DNA from: Hondaea fermentalgiana
Lineage: Eukaryota; Sar; Bigyra; Thraustochytrida; Thraustochytriidae
NCBI GenBank assembly: GCA_014084085.1
Contig: NPFB01000010.1
Span: 62,001 to 126,000 of the forward strand
Direction of reading: 5' to 3'
DNA length: 64,000 nt
A model generated the notes under the pieces. It did no database searches, was not told the DNA's origin, and saw only the letters and a program-made list of their open reading frames with translations. The position numbers were made by a program, and so were the translations under genes. Shown here piece after piece: positions 27,348-38,117 of the stretch (the first letter of the stretch is position 1; each line of letters opens with the position of its first letter).

Positions 27348-30300
27348 CTACCTCAGATAATTAGCCAGCAGCTTACGCTTGTACTTCCAGGCCTCCGCCT
27401 TGGACGCGCCAAGCTGCACGTGCAGAGCTCGGACCTCCTCTTGCAAGGCTTCCGTCTCCATGTTACGCATAAAATCGCCAAGTCGCGGCGCCCCTCGCGG
27501 TGCTGTGGTGGTCCGCTTGAGGCACGTCCACGCCTTGGACTTTAGCAGCAAGTTACGACGTTGTGCAAGAGCGTCGAGCCGCTGGATTGCCACGCCTGCG
27601 CCAAGACGCCAGTCATCGCTCGGCTGATCCATTTGTTGCGTTTTCGAAGCGCTTCGTCGCTCGCTTCTGCGATTCTCGGGCACAAAGGCCGCCATAAGTG
27701 CACCATCAAATTCGCGTCCCAGCTTGTGCCACGCCACCTCGCGCTGCAAAAGGGCACGATGAAAGCTTCGGGGTTCAACCTTGCCATTCGTGTTCACCTC
27801 GAGACCGTCGCAAAGACGATCAATCTCCCCAAACATGCGCTGATGCTTGAGCCGTCGCCGCAGCTTGCGTCGCAGTTCACCCGGGTACAAAGGCTCTTTT
27901 TGGTAAAGTGCAGGCCGCACGGGGTCCACGCCGAGTCCCTGGGTCGCGCGGGTGCGCCACTTGCTAAATGCCAAGGCCATGGCTCGCGAGAGCACCTTGG
28001 CCCACACCAGCGCAATGCGTGCCCCCGCCGCAGTCTGGTCAATTGCCGCACCGTATACCTCTACTAGCTCGTTGGCCCGGTCTCGCTCCAAGACTCGCGT
28101 CCACACCGCGAACGCGTGACCGAGAGCCACGAATCGCGACTTGGACCACACGCTGTTGAGTAACGCCACAGCGCCCCTGCGCCGTGTCTGTGCCGCCCAT
28201 GCCTGGTGGATCGCATCAGCGTCAGCGAGAGCCTCTTCGCTATGCTCGCGCTCGCGCTTTCGGCCCTCTTCCACTGCCTCTTGCAAAGAGGATTCGTGTG
28301 CAGACCTGAGCTGGGCCAACGCGTCAACATGGCTCTTGCTTTGGGCACGCAGTCGTGCCTGCAGCTGCTCCTCCAACATGCGTCCTTGATTGACAAACTT
28401 TTCACGCTGCGCCTCAAGGTTCGCGCGATAGTGTTCCTTTGCCGAACACAACGCCTGCGCCAGCTCCAGGGCCTGGGATCGTTTCACCGTCGCCATCTCA
28501 TCGCTGTGTTTTTGCTTCAGCGCTGCCAAGGCCTGGTCTCTGTCAAGACGGAGCTCCAAGGCTTCCTGGCTCGCCTTGGCACGACCCTGTTCGGCTTCGC
28601 GAAGCTGTCGCTGCAGTTCGTCGGCGTGCAACGAGAGAGTGGACACCTCTTCCTCGGACTCTACGAGTCTATCCTGTGCAGTCTTGAACCGCATCAATGC
28701 ATCTTGTACGTGGTCGTCACCACCATGCGACGCGGGAGAGTGCTGCGCCTGAGCCTGTGCGCGCATGCGCGATAGCTCATTTTCAAGACGCTTACATCGC
28801 TGGGTCATCCGCGAGATTGTCACTTTGGCATCAAGGAGTTCACTCTTGGCATAGTCGAGCCCGAGACCGGGCTCTTCGCCCGCTCCCTTTGTCTCTCCAT
28901 CCTCCTTTAGCCTCACGGCTGCTTGATCCGTATGGTCTTGGCTGTTGCGTTGGTCTTGCAGCACTTTTTGGAACTGCTGGCGCTGTGTGTGCAGCTCGCG
29001 GGTCAGCGCCGCGCGCTCGATTCGCTCCCGTTCTAGCTGCTCTGTTAGATTTTCGCGAAGCTCGGCCAGCTCGTCCATTGCATCGTCGCGCTCACGCTGC
29101 ACTTGCTTGATGCGTGCTCGATAGCGCTCATTTTCTGCGAGCGCCATTGCCAACGCATCGCCATTACCGTCATCGTCTGAATGGTACTCATCCTCATGCA
29201 CCTCTGCGCGTTGACGTTGTCGCTGTCGCGGCTGTGGTCGTCCCCGGCTCGGACGTCGCTGAGGTATTTCCGTTTGCGTTTGCGTTTGCGTTTCTTCGTC
29301 TTCTGCCTCGTCTTCATTTTCTTCATGCGCATGACTCGTATCCTCCAAATGGTCGTCCTCTTCGGGGGGCGTGCACACTTCTTCAGCAGGAATGTTTTTC
29401 TCGCTCGATGTGACCACCCTCAGGACTACGGGTGGCGATGCCGGTTGCGCGACGGGGCCGGTCTCATCCTTTTTGACCAGACGAATACTTGGAAGAGCAG
29501 CCTTTGGAGTCCGAGATCCTTCGTGTCGCGGGGAGCCAAAGTGTCCTTCTGCGGCGCGCTTCATGTCAAGAGCGGTCTCCATCTCCTGCGCGCGCTTTGC
29601 ACGGAACTGCTGCGCCTGCAAGCTGCCGTACTCGGCAAGAGAGAGCGATCCTGGCGTCGGGCTCGTCGTTTCTACCATGGGTTCAAAGTGAAAGTGTCGC
29701 CCAGATTTACACGACTTGCACGATCCAGGTGTCTTGGGTCTATCCTGCGAAGTTGCCGCTGCTGCCGGTGATTGCGTTGTCAAATCGCGCACCTTGATAG
29801 GAAGACCTCGCACGGCGCGCTCGAGAAAAAGAGCGTAGTCTTTGACCTTTATTTTGAGAGCGCGCGCGCGTTTATGACATGCCGCAAGTGTAGGAAGGGC
29901 CTCCTGGTCCGCATTGTTTAGGCCTGCCTCTTCGTAGCGCTCCTTTGTCACGTCCTCGAGGACGAGGTGATAGAGTGCTGTGAAGAGTTTGACGCGATCC
30001 TCGTCTGCTTCGAGCGTGATGCGGACCCACTCGCGGTTCATGCCACGCGAAAGTAAATGCCCAAGGGTTGTGGCTGCATCGCGGAATTTCCATGGCAGCT
30101 GCACAGCGACGGGCCGGACCCAGCAAGAGTGTCCAGACTCGCGGTGCAAAAAGTATGTGCGCCCATAGCTGTCTTTGGTCTCTGCCCATCCTGAGGGGAG
30201 CTGCGCTTCCCCTGGTACTCGTGAATGCGGCGATTGCGCCGCCATGGCGCGTTCGAATTGGCGTGACTTTTCCTGCTGATGGTCCAGCAGCCGCTCTCGC

Positions 30301-30386
30301 GTCGTCACTCCTGCCGTCGATCGCCGCGGACTCCTCAATCGCGTCATGGGTTTGGCGTTTTTGCCGCCCTCGGACGCCAGAGGCAT
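27348..30386 (-). CDS. WW-domain long coiled-coil protein
   Basis: A 1012-residue protein. A WW domain lies at about 63-92 (LPSGWAE...Y-F-x-H...SGHSCW), a module that binds proline-rich peptides. It is followed by a helical region with repeated Arg/Glu (about 100-215). An acidic run with QTQTQT and a Ser/Arg-rich linker come next (about 340-400), then a very long coiled coil (about 420-760; heptads rich in Glu, Arg, Leu, Gln). The C-terminal third is helical and Trp/Arg-rich (WAKVLSRAMALAFSKWRTR), resembling the Sfi1/IQ-like repeats of centrosomal proteins. WW plus long coiled coil recalls CEP164-type appendage proteins, but the WW sequence and spacing differ, so I do not assign it. Met1, Met14 and Met48 are possible starts. 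Probably a centrosome, basal-body or cytoskeletal scaffold. Confidence 0.75.
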   Translation of the reverse strand: MPLASEGGKNAKPMTRLRSPRRSTAGVTTRERLLDHQQEKSRQFERAMAAQSPHSRVPGEAQLPSGWAETKDSYGRTYFLHRESGHSCWVRPVAVQLPWKFRDAATTLGHLLSRGMNREWVRITLEADEDRVKLFTALYHLVLEDVTKERYEEAGLNNADQEALPTLAACHKRARALKIKVKDYALFLERAVRGLPIKVRDLTTQSPAAAATSQDRPKTPGSCKSCKSGRHFHFEPMVETTSPTPGSLSLAEYGSLQAQQFRAKRAQEMETALDMKRAAEGHFGSPRHEGSRTPKAALPSIRLVKKDETGPVAQPASPPVVLRVVTSSEKNIPAEEVCTPPEEDDHLEDTSHAHEENEDEAEDEETQTQTQTEIPQRRPSRGRPQPRQRQRQRAEVHEDEYHSDDDGNGDALAMALAENERYRARIKQVQRERDDAMDELAELRENLTEQLERERIERAALTRELHTQRQQFQKVLQDQRNSQDHTDQAAVRLKEDGETKGAGEEPGLGLDYAKSELLDAKVTISRMTQRCKRLENELSRMRAQAQAQHSPASHGGDDHVQDALMRFKTAQDRLVESEEEVSTLSLHADELQRQLREAEQGRAKASQEALELRLDRDQALAALKQKHSDEMATVKRSQALELAQALCSAKEHYRANLEAQREKFVNQGRMLEEQLQARLRAQSKSHVDALAQLRSAHESSLQEAVEEGRKREREHSEEALADADAIHQAWAAQTRRRGAVALLNSVWSKSRFVALGHAFAVWTRVLERDRANELVEVYGAAIDQTAAGARIALVWAKVLSRAMALAFSKWRTRATQGLGVDPVRPALYQKEPLYPGELRRKLRRRLKHQRMFGEIDRLCDGLEVNTNGKVEPRSFHRALLQREVAWHKLGREFDGALMAAFVPENRRSERRSASKTQQMDQPSDDWRLGAGVAIQRLDALAQRRNLLLKSKAWTCLKRTTTAPRGAPRLGDFMRNMETEALQEEVRALHVQLGASKAEAWKYKRKLLANYLR

Positions 30387-31638
30387 CGTCGTGAGCGCGT
30401 GCGCACGCGTGCAAGGCGTGCGTACTTGCGTATGCTAAGCTCTTGTCCACGGGGCGACGTGCTCGGTTCGGTTCTACCTAGCTGACAGAAACGTGCGAGC
30501 AAAGGCGTGGTCGAGCGGAGGCAAGTCTTCAAGCGAAAGGCAGCGAGGCCACGCACCGCACCGCACCGCACCGCACCGCGCCGCACGCGCACGCACGCGC
30601 ACGCACAGGCGCGCGCTCTCCCCTCGCCGGCCAGCAGCCTGCTGCCGTTCTGCCTCTCCTCTGCGTGCGTGTCTATGCCTGCCTGCATGGACTCTTTCCT
30701 CCTGTGCGCCGCCGCGTCTCCCCCGCGCAGGTAGCCGTTGAAGCAAAATGGGTTGCGCACTCCAAAATGGGTTGCGGCGCCGAGAATGGGGCGACCGCCC
30801 GCCCGCTCGCCGCTCGGCTTGGCTTGGCGCCGCGCGAGTCCCTCGGGCCGCGAGGGGCGCGGGGAAAGGAAAGGGAAGGCGACGGGACGCCCGCTCTGGC
30901 GCGGCGCGCGCGAGCGATCGAGCGAGCTAGTGCAGGCGCGTGCGTGCGAGGGAGGAGCAAGCGCGCGCGGGGCCAGATCCGGAGGATCGGACGTGGCGAG
31001 GATGTGAATTCTCCTCGCCGGCGGCGGCTTTTGTGTAGCAGCTTACTGGTATAGTGTAGTGTACTGCCATGGACAGCTAGCTATACTTACACGAGGGAGG
31101 ACACGCACGAGGACAGACAAGGACAGCTTGCACTGCAAGAGGGCAAGAGAGGACGAGAATCCCGAGCGCGAGGACGCCGAGGCAGCGCGAGAAAGGCACG
31201 CGAAGAGCTCGAAGACGGCTGCTGCACGGCGCCAAGGTTTTCTTTGATTGAATGGGGAGGAGAGGCAGCGCAGGGAGGAGAAGCGGCATTGGCTCGACCA
31301 CGAGAGACCTCGGTGAGACCTGCCGACGATCGATCTGCCTCTGTGAACTTGAAGATCTGCCAGGTGAATGAATGATGGGATGATCTTGACGAGGGTGATC
31401 CTACCTAGGCCTAGATAATTAGTAAGGCGGGATGAGGAGAGAATGGATCCGCACAAACCTGGCCCAGCGAGAGGGAGACAAACCCGCTTCGACGCGAGGC
31501 TCGCGAGCGCGTACGAGGAGCAGGAGAGGGAGCGCGAGAAGGACTTGGCCGGCCGGCCGGGCGCGAGGGCAGAAGGGAGCAGGCAGGCAGGCAGGCAGGC
31601 AGGCAGCAGGCAGCGAGGAGCAGACCGCGGGGAGGAGG
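30387..31638. promoter_or_regulatory. Divergent promoter region, WW protein / mitochondrial carrier
   Basis: About 1.25 kb between divergent starts, with no gene I support. It contains a (GCACC)n run (about 30555-30582), CACGCG dinucleotide-rich DNA, a TAGGCCTA palindrome (31406-31413) and a (GCAG)n array (about 31578-31612) in the carrier 5' leader. Confidence 0.45.
31578..31612. repeat. (GCAG)n microsatellite
   Basis: Tandem GCAG units about 27 bp before the carrier ATG. Confidence 0.85.
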
Positions 31639-32742
31639 ATGACGCCCGAGAACGTGAGCGCCGCCAGCGCCAGCGTGCTGTGCCCCACGAGCGTGATGGC
31701 CGCGAGGCCCGCCGCGGTTCGCGGGGGTGACAGCAGCAGCAGCAGCAGCAAGGTCCTGGCACCGAGCCCGATCAAGAACATCCTCGGCGCCAAGCTGGCC
31801 TCCTCAAACCTGAGCCCCTACATTAAACTGGTCTCCGGCATGGCCGGCGGTGTCGCAGAAGCATGCACGCTCCAGCCCCTCGACGTCGCCAAGACCCGCC
31901 TCCAGCTCGACAAGACCAACGAGTACAATGGCATGATCGACTGCCTCAAGAAAACGGCCCGCAACGAGGGCGTCGGCGCCCTGTACAAGGGCCTCACCCC
32001 GTTCGTGACCCACCTCACGCTCAAGTACGCCCTCCGCTTCGGCGCCTTCGAAAAGTTCAAGGTCATGCTCGGCGCCGACGCCAAGGGCAACGCGTCCGCA
32101 AAGGTCAACTTCACCGCCGGTCTCGCCGTCGGTACCCTCGAGGCCTGCATGATCGTCACCCCCTTTGAAGTGATCAAGACCCGCCTGCAAAAGCAAAAGG
32201 TCGTGGCCGGCCAGGAACCCATGTACAGAGGCCCCATCGACGTTGTCGTCAAGATCGTCCGCAACGAGGGCATCCAGCGCCTCTGGTCCGGTAACATGCC
32301 CACCGTCATCCGCCAGGGCTCTAACCAGGCCTTCAACTTTATGAGCATGGCCATCCTCAACAAGATGCTCTGGGGCAAGGAGCAGGGCGACGGCAAGGTC
32401 CTCGCCGTCTGGCAGACCCTCCTCAACGGCCTCTTGGCAGGCGCCGTCGGACCTTGCCTTAACGCCCCCATCGATGTTGTCAAGACCCGCATGATGGGCC
32501 AGGACTTCAGCAAGCCTGGCGAGATCAAGTACACCGGTTGGTACCAGACTGCCCGTCTCATTGCCGCCGAGGAGGGTCTCCCAGCACTCTGGAAGGGTAT
32601 CATCCCGCGTCTTTCCCGCCTGGCACCCGGTCAGGCTATTACCTGGACTGTCGTCATGCGCGTCAGCACCTACTTTGAGAACTTGCAGAAGGAGATCGCC
32701 GCCGACGAAAAGTTCAAAAAGGAGGCCGAGGACAAGAAGTAG
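31639..32742 (+). CDS. Mitochondrial carrier, succinate/fumarate-type (SFC1-like)
   Basis: A 367-residue member of the mitochondrial carrier family (six helices, three repeats) in the inner membrane. Each repeat carries the signature: PLDVAKTRLQ, PFEVIKTRLQ and PIDVVKTRMM. Subfamily hints point to the succinate/fumarate carrier: RQGSNQAFNF in repeat 2, GAVGPCLNAPID in helix 5, and PRLSRLAPGQAITWTV in helix 6 all parallel yeast Sfc1. That protein swaps cytosolic succinate for matrix fumarate and links acetate or lipid use to gluconeogenesis. I use the ATG at 31639; the N-terminal about 60 residues are Ser-rich and may be a targeting extension. The gene is highly biased to C-ending codons, a sign of strong expression. 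The 2-oxoglutarate/citrate carriers are the main alternative. Confidence 0.88.
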   Translation: MTPENVSAASASVLCPTSVMAARPAAVRGGDSSSSSSKVLAPSPIKNILGAKLASSNLSPYIKLVSGMAGGVAEACTLQPLDVAKTRLQLDKTNEYNGMIDCLKKTARNEGVGALYKGLTPFVTHLTLKYALRFGAFEKFKVMLGADAKGNASAKVNFTAGLAVGTLEACMIVTPFEVIKTRLQKQKVVAGQEPMYRGPIDVVVKIVRNEGIQRLWSGNMPTVIRQGSNQAFNFMSMAILNKMLWGKEQGDGKVLAVWQTLLNGLLAGAVGPCLNAPIDVVKTRMMGQDFSKPGEIKYTGWYQTARLIAAEEGLPALWKGIIPRLSRLAPGQAITWTVVMRVSTYFENLQKEIAADEKFKKEAEDKK

Positions 32743-33371
32743 GCATAGACACAGAAACCTACGAGTTCGACTTTGATTAAACTTTGATGTTCTTTCCATA
32801 GCCTTTTTGCTACACTCCACTTCTCTTCCTCTTTACGTTACCCTTCTTTTGCAAAACAGTCTCGTCTCATCTTCCCAGAGACAATAACAATCATACCAAA
32901 AGAGTCTTGGTACTAGGTAGCCGGCAATTATGCCGATACAATAACAATGATAACAACAAAAACTTGTTAGGGAGGGACAATTAGGCGTGTGCGCACGGGA
33001 ACGCACAACTCGCGCGGGACCCATTGATGGAGATGATCCGTGGCAGGTCCACTCAAGTGTCTCTGGCACATGGCTTTACGTACCTACAAAAAGGGCTAAA
33101 ACGAATCACTTTGGGATAGATTTTTCATTTATTCATTCACAGACATTCACACAGTTCTGTCTTCAAGTTATACAGCTCTCGACATAGGCCTCTAGTACTG
33201 TATACTAGGCCCTAGGCCCTCCTACCCAGTGTTTTCATTGGCGACTTTCTTCGTGCTTGCTTTCGATGAGCAAAAAGAACGTTCTCAAAACTGGAAATAA
33301 ACAAAGAGTGTCGGAGGCCCGGATGACGGATCGAGCAAGCAGTCAGCCACTCACGTCGACGTCATATTCCC
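32743..33371. other. Convergent intergenic region; no gene seen
   Basis: AT-rich 3' flanks of the carrier (+) and the TFIP11-like gene (-). Contains a TAGGCC-rich segment near 33186-33222. No supportable frame. Confidence 0.5.
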
Positions 33372-36300
33372 TTAGCCCTCCTGCCTGACGCGGGCGACCA
33401 CTTGCTCCAGCGTGCTAGCCTGAAAATTGCGCGTCGATCCACTTGGCGCCATGCGCGCCGTCCCCTGCGCAAAAACAAGGGCTGTTTTGCTCCCCAGCAG
33501 AAACACAGGCAGACCCTCTTCCGATATGGGATGTTTCGGATGCCGCATGAAAGTTGTATGCAAAAGTGGGCCCGAGATGCTTTCCAAAAACTCCCGCGCC
33601 GATAGCTCTTCTGCGGATTTAGATGGCCCGCCTGCACCATCATTCTGCAACCCGGATCCAAGAGACGAAGCTACAGTCTTACTCCGGGCTTTGGTCGTCG
33701 TCGCCTTCTCTTGTAGCTCCTCGAGCGCATCCGCATAGCTCGACGAGCGAGGCACCAACCGTTTCAAGCTAACGCGATCCTTTTGCTCCCGCCGTGCGTC
33801 TTCGTCCCGCGCACCAAAACACACGCCTGGTCCAGGCCCCACTCCCGACACGCTCGCCAATATTGCAAGACCACGTCCCAACGGGGCCTGCAACACGCGG
33901 TCTTGAAGCAAAGGCGCCATGACACGACGCCATCCGCGAAACCATGCAGCCACACGACCTCGATCCAAGTCTACGGACCTGCCGTTGCTGTTAGTATCGG
34001 AGCTGCTCGCGTTGCTGAGCGCGACCCAGTCATAAAGTGTCTGCAGCCAGCGCGGAAAGAATTCCCCGAGAAAGAGTGCACGCACACAAGCAGATCCCTG
34101 TGGGAACAAAGACGCCACAGCCACGGTAGCCACCATCGGTTCCATGTCTTGTCGATCGAGATCCCTTTCGATCGGCATCGTGCGCAGCAATTCAATCAAC
34201 ATTGGCAAGAGACCTTCCTCCACGAGGCGCAAAAAAGTATTCTCGCTGAGGACGTCTTGCCATGGACGCACAATATCGAGGGCCCAACCCTGAACATCCT
34301 TGGCCTCCTTGCACTTACGTCGCAGAGCTTTCGTAAGAACCTGGCGAATGGGCCGGTGCAACGTCGAGCGAATCGACTTGCGAAGCACATCCACCCATGG
34401 CACAATCCAAAAGTCGAGCCTCTTCCCCAATGATTTGGACGACAGGTGCCATCGATCGACCCGATGCTCGAGCTCGGGCATCACCACGCGTTCTGCAAAA
34501 GAGCCAAAGGCACCGGTATCCGGTAAGACCGCCTGCGCTACAAGAACACTAGCATGCGCAAACGCATCCGCCTCGCGTCGAGCACTGCGTGCCGCCTCGC
34601 CGCTTTCTTCCCGCGCCGTTTCGGCATGCATCCATCCGCGGCAAATCTCTTGCTCCATGGTGACCAAAACGGTCGATTCCAGCAAGTTGACCACCGCCGC
34701 TGACGAGACACGCGCACGATCTTGCAAAAAGGGTACCCATGCATCGAGCATGACACGCAACGCATCAAGCTCGCCGCTCCAGATCTCCTTCCCCGCAGTG
34801 CACGAATACTTGCCCTCAGAGGACGTGCTCCATGCCGCCAAAAGATCCTGAGCGAGCTGCATTGCAGCATCGTTTTCAAGAAATGGAAAGCTATCGCGCC
34901 CGAGCTCACGCTGCAAAGGATGGTATTCATCCCAGTAGGACGTCAAGGTCGACAAACTCTTGGACGCCGCCTCTGGCCACGCACAGTCATCACGGGCAGC
35001 AACTTCAAAGGCCTCAGTGAGTGCAGCGAGCGCAGCATTCGCCTGAGCCGTGGCTGCTTTAGCCTTTGACGCAGCCTCGCCAAGCTTTGTCCGCGAGGCC
35101 TCTTTGTCCGCAATTGCAGCCTCAAGGCGCTTCACATGAACCCCCTCCCGGTTCACCACCGTCTCCGCGCTACCAGCAAGGGCTTTGAGGGCATGTGCAA
35201 GTTTGCCTCCCACGGACGGATCGAGCTGCTGGACTTTTTCGGCTGACATCACGCTTGTCCCTGAGCGCTCGCTCGCCCGCGATTCCGAAGACGATGCAGC
35301 AGACGCTGCAGAAGAAGAAGAAGAAGATGATGATGATGACGAGGATGACGACGAAGAAGATGATGACGAAATTACGCTCCCTGCGCCATCGCGGCCATCA
35401 TCAATATCCATAGCTCCATCAAGTCCATCGCCTGCATTGCGGACTTTGGGCGTTGCAGTGCGCATATCCGTAATCTTGTACGCGTTTACGGCTGCAGAAA
35501 AGCTATTGGTTTTTGCAATTGCCCCACCAATCGATCGCTTCGCCTCTTGTGCGGCAAGAACCTCTGCGGCAGTCCGGAATTGGCCACCTTTTCCATTCTT
35601 TTTCTTGCCAGCAGATCCTTTGCCAGAGCTCGAAGTAGCGCGGTTGTCTTTGACGCGCTTCCAAAGCGCGGCAAGCTCTGCCTCTTCCTCCTGCTCGCGT
35701 TCACGGAGTTTTCGACGGCGCGCGTCCGCTTCAGACTCGCCAAACTGCTCGCGATGAATGCGTTTATTCTGCTCCAGCGTTGTGGCCTCTTTAAAGCCAC
35801 CGCCTCCTAACGCGAGGCGTTCTGGCCGCGCCTTGACTGCGAGTGGTTCGGTGATTCCCGACTCATTTTTGCCGAGTCTTCCGGTAAAGTTGAATTTTTG
35901 CATGAATTTAAGTGCAAAGCCACCCTTGCCGTACTTGGCGTACGCCTGTGCCTTGGCGGGATCCAAGGCAGCGGCGGGGTTCGCTGCTTTTTCAGATTTT
36001 TCTTTCTTTTGCTTTTTCTTTTCTTCCGCATCGCTCTGCAACATGCCGTCGGCGCCGAGCACAAGACGACGAAATTCCTCCTTGCGCACTTCGTCTTCTG
36101 ACTTTGTCTTTGCACCGGCTCGGTTCTCTTCACTGCCTTGCGATGAGCTTTTCTTTCCTGCCAAATCGTCGCTCGTGAGCGGTGGCGCTGAAGAAGCCAC
36201 GAAGTGTATGGGTTTGCTGCTCACTTGATGATCCCGGCTCTCTGGGCCGCGACGGCGACTCCTTGCACCCTGGCCGTTCCCATACGCCGGATTGAAGATC

Positions 36301-36554
36301 CCATACGTGGCGTCGGCATCGTCCCTTCGAGGCCGTTTTCTCCCCGTCGTGCCCGCAAAGAGCTCCTCATCCTCCTCAGCGAGCTCGTCGACCCCGTCCT
36401 CCTCTCCCTCGAAGTTTTCCTCGTCGCCATTACCAACATCATACTCCCTGTGGCCCTCGCCCTCCTCCTCGTCGTTGTCGTCGTCCTCCGCGTAGCCAAG
36501 ACCTCTGGTTTTAGTTTTCCCGCTCTTCGCAAACAACGCAGCCCCGACGTCGCG

Positions 36555-36601
<47 letters not shown>

Positions 36602-36653
36602 TGCTGCTGCTGCCTGCGGCCGACCCTTCGAGCGTGCCGCCGCGCACGAACAT
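33372..36653 (-). CDS. TFIP11/Ntr1-type G-patch splicing factor
   Basis: A 1093-residue protein. The N terminus has a polyglycine run (about 19-33, from a GCC trinucleotide repeat) and acidic stretches. The G-patch spans about 240-288 (YGKGGFALKFMQKF...GRLGKNESG...), with the spacing typical of tuftelin-interacting protein 11. A Lys/Arg-rich helix follows, then a polyserine tract (about 430-455, from AGA/GAT-type repeats), then the GCFC-type helical domain to the C terminus (for example LYDWVALS, VAAWFRGWRRVM, and a KRLVPRSSSYADALEEL segment). TFIP11/STIP/Ntr1 recruits and activates the DEAH helicase Prp43/DHX15 to take apart the post-splicing lariat spliceosome in the nucleus. Length and order match. 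It is divergent from the Yip1-family gene with about 300 bp between starts. Family call secure. Confidence 0.9.
36556..36602. repeat. (GCC)n trinucleotide repeat
   Basis: About fifteen GCC/GCT units in the N-terminal coding region of the TFIP11-like gene; read as polyglycine on the minus strand. Confidence 0.95.
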
Positions 36654-36956
36654 GGCGCGCGTGCCGCTCCGGCGAGCGGAGCAGTCTGGACGGAGTTGCG
36701 CTTTTGCTTTCTTCGATGCCGCCTCGAGACGACCAGCTTTTTCAAACCCGAGTTCAAACCTGTCGTGACCCGCCTGGAGCTCGATTCCTGTTCAGGCAGG
36801 CAGTCCCAGCACAGGAGCAGCGAAGCCGCCGCGAGCGCGGGAGAGAGACCGGCGGCCGCAGCGCGCCGCGGCGCGGACGCCCAGCCCGCGCTCTCGCCGC
36901 CCCTCGCCGCCGCGCGCTGCGAGGCCAGGGCGGCCGGAGAGGAGCGAGAGGAGGAG
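36654..36956. promoter_or_regulatory. Short divergent promoter, TFIP11-like / Yip1-family
   Basis: 303 bp between the two starts. Open in the plus frame, but Arg/Ala/Gly-rich in all frames, so I treat it as leader rather than coding. No TATA element is evident. Confidence 0.45.
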
Positions 36957-37967
36957 ATGGCGCTCACGAACGATGGAGACGACGCCGCCAACCCGTTCGC
37001 AGCGGCGTCCGACTTTGACGACGTGAACCTGGCGGCGCAGGGGCCCGGCGCGGGAGGGTTCGCATTAGGAGACGCTTCCGTGCAGCGCGATCTGGCCGCA
37101 GGCGATGGCTTCGTGGACTTTGACGCGCACGACGGGGCAGCAAGCACGTCGGATATCTCGCTTGCGAGCGGCAGCACGGGGAACCCGGCCATCGGGCTCA
37201 GCGGGAGCATGGGGCCCGCGCAGACGTACGAGCTGCCGCCCGTGCCGACAGGACTTCTCGCTCCGTTCAAGGTTGAGTACTATATGCCTTATTTCAACGT
37301 GACGACCGAGGACGTGGTGGAACGGCTCAAACGCGTAGCTATGCCATGGAAGAACGACTTTTTCGAGGCCGTCGACGCGCGTCCTGACCTGTACGCACCG
37401 TTCTGGGTATGCGCTGCACTGGTTTTCCTTATTGCATCAACGAGTAACTTTGCATCATGGATCGATCATGACTCCTCCTCAGCCACAGAATGGCAGCACG
37501 ATTTCAAAGTTCTTGGCCTCGGTGCTTCCTTTGTGTTTGGATTTGCGCTGGCCATGCCTTTTGTAGCCTGGGGATGCTTCACCTATCTGGGCGTGTCGAC
37601 AGCCAACATGACCTTTATTGAGCTGGCCTGCGTCTACGGGTACTCCATTTCGCCCTTTCTTGTGGCCTGTGTCGTTTGCATCGTGCCAGCGCTTGAATGG
37701 CCCGCCGTCATCCTCGCGCTTGGGTGGTCCGCAGTTTTTTTGTTGCGAAACCTCTGGGCTCGCATCGCCACATCAAACGACGGGTACGTGCCACCAATGG
37801 ATACCGAGTCGGGCGAGCAACCACTTCAGGATGCTGGGTCACTTCTGGGCGACCAGACCTCACCACAGGGACGCAAATTGGCCGCAACTTTGCTAGCTGG
37901 CGTCATCGGCCTGCACGTCGTCTTCGCCATGGTTCTCAAGCTCAAGTTTTTTGGCAGATCCGCCTGA
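36957..37967 (+). CDS. Yip1-family Golgi membrane protein (YIPF1/2-like)
   Basis: I start at the ATG at 36957 (MALTNDGD...), 336 residues; the frame is open further upstream but the sequence there is GC-repeat leader. The N-terminal about 100 residues are acidic, Asp/Ala/Gly-rich and cytosolic. YMPYFNVTTEDVVERL (about 108-123) and the following Lys/Arg segment form the conserved entry of the YIPF1/2 subgroup. Five hydrophobic helices follow (about 145-165, 180-202, 208-228, 235-255, and the last near 307-330). Yip1 proteins sit in Golgi/ER membranes and bind Rab GTPases during vesicle traffic. Neighbours give no functional hint. It is convergent with the calpain gene, 150 bp apart. Confidence 0.85.
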   Translation: MALTNDGDDAANPFAAASDFDDVNLAAQGPGAGGFALGDASVQRDLAAGDGFVDFDAHDGAASTSDISLASGSTGNPAIGLSGSMGPAQTYELPPVPTGLLAPFKVEYYMPYFNVTTEDVVERLKRVAMPWKNDFFEAVDARPDLYAPFWVCAALVFLIASTSNFASWIDHDSSSATEWQHDFKVLGLGASFVFGFALAMPFVAWGCFTYLGVSTANMTFIELACVYGYSISPFLVACVVCIVPALEWPAVILALGWSAVFLLRNLWARIATSNDGYVPPMDTESGEQPLQDAGSLLGDQTSPQGRKLAATLLAGVIGLHVVFAMVLKLKFFGRSA

Positions 37968-38117
37968 ATTGAAACAAATAAAGATTTTTCAAGTTCGTTC
38001 AAGTTCTAAAAGTACAGAGAAGAAAGAGATCGAGGCAGCTCTCCGTGTATCATTTCAAACGTGAGGGACGACACAGCCTCGTGCGTTTCGCGTGCGTATC
38101 TCTGACAGTGAGTCACG

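Noticed and set aside
27348..30386. Assignment of the WW/coiled-coil protein as CEP164
   Set aside because: The WW domain position and flanking sequence differ from CEP164; only the general layout is shared.
31432..31638. N-terminal extension of the carrier by 69 residues
   Set aside because: Arg/Gly/Gln-rich translation of a GCAG repeat leader; the ATG at 31639 gives a normal carrier.
31804..32820. 338-residue open frame antisense to the mitochondrial carrier
   Set aside because: It is a shadow created by the strong C-ending codon bias of the carrier gene; sequence is low-information and matches no family.
36204..36956. N-terminal extension of the Yip1-family protein by 251 residues
   Set aside because: The upstream part overlaps the coding sequence of the TFIP11-like gene on the other strand and a GCC repeat; the ATG at 36957 gives a normal-length family member.
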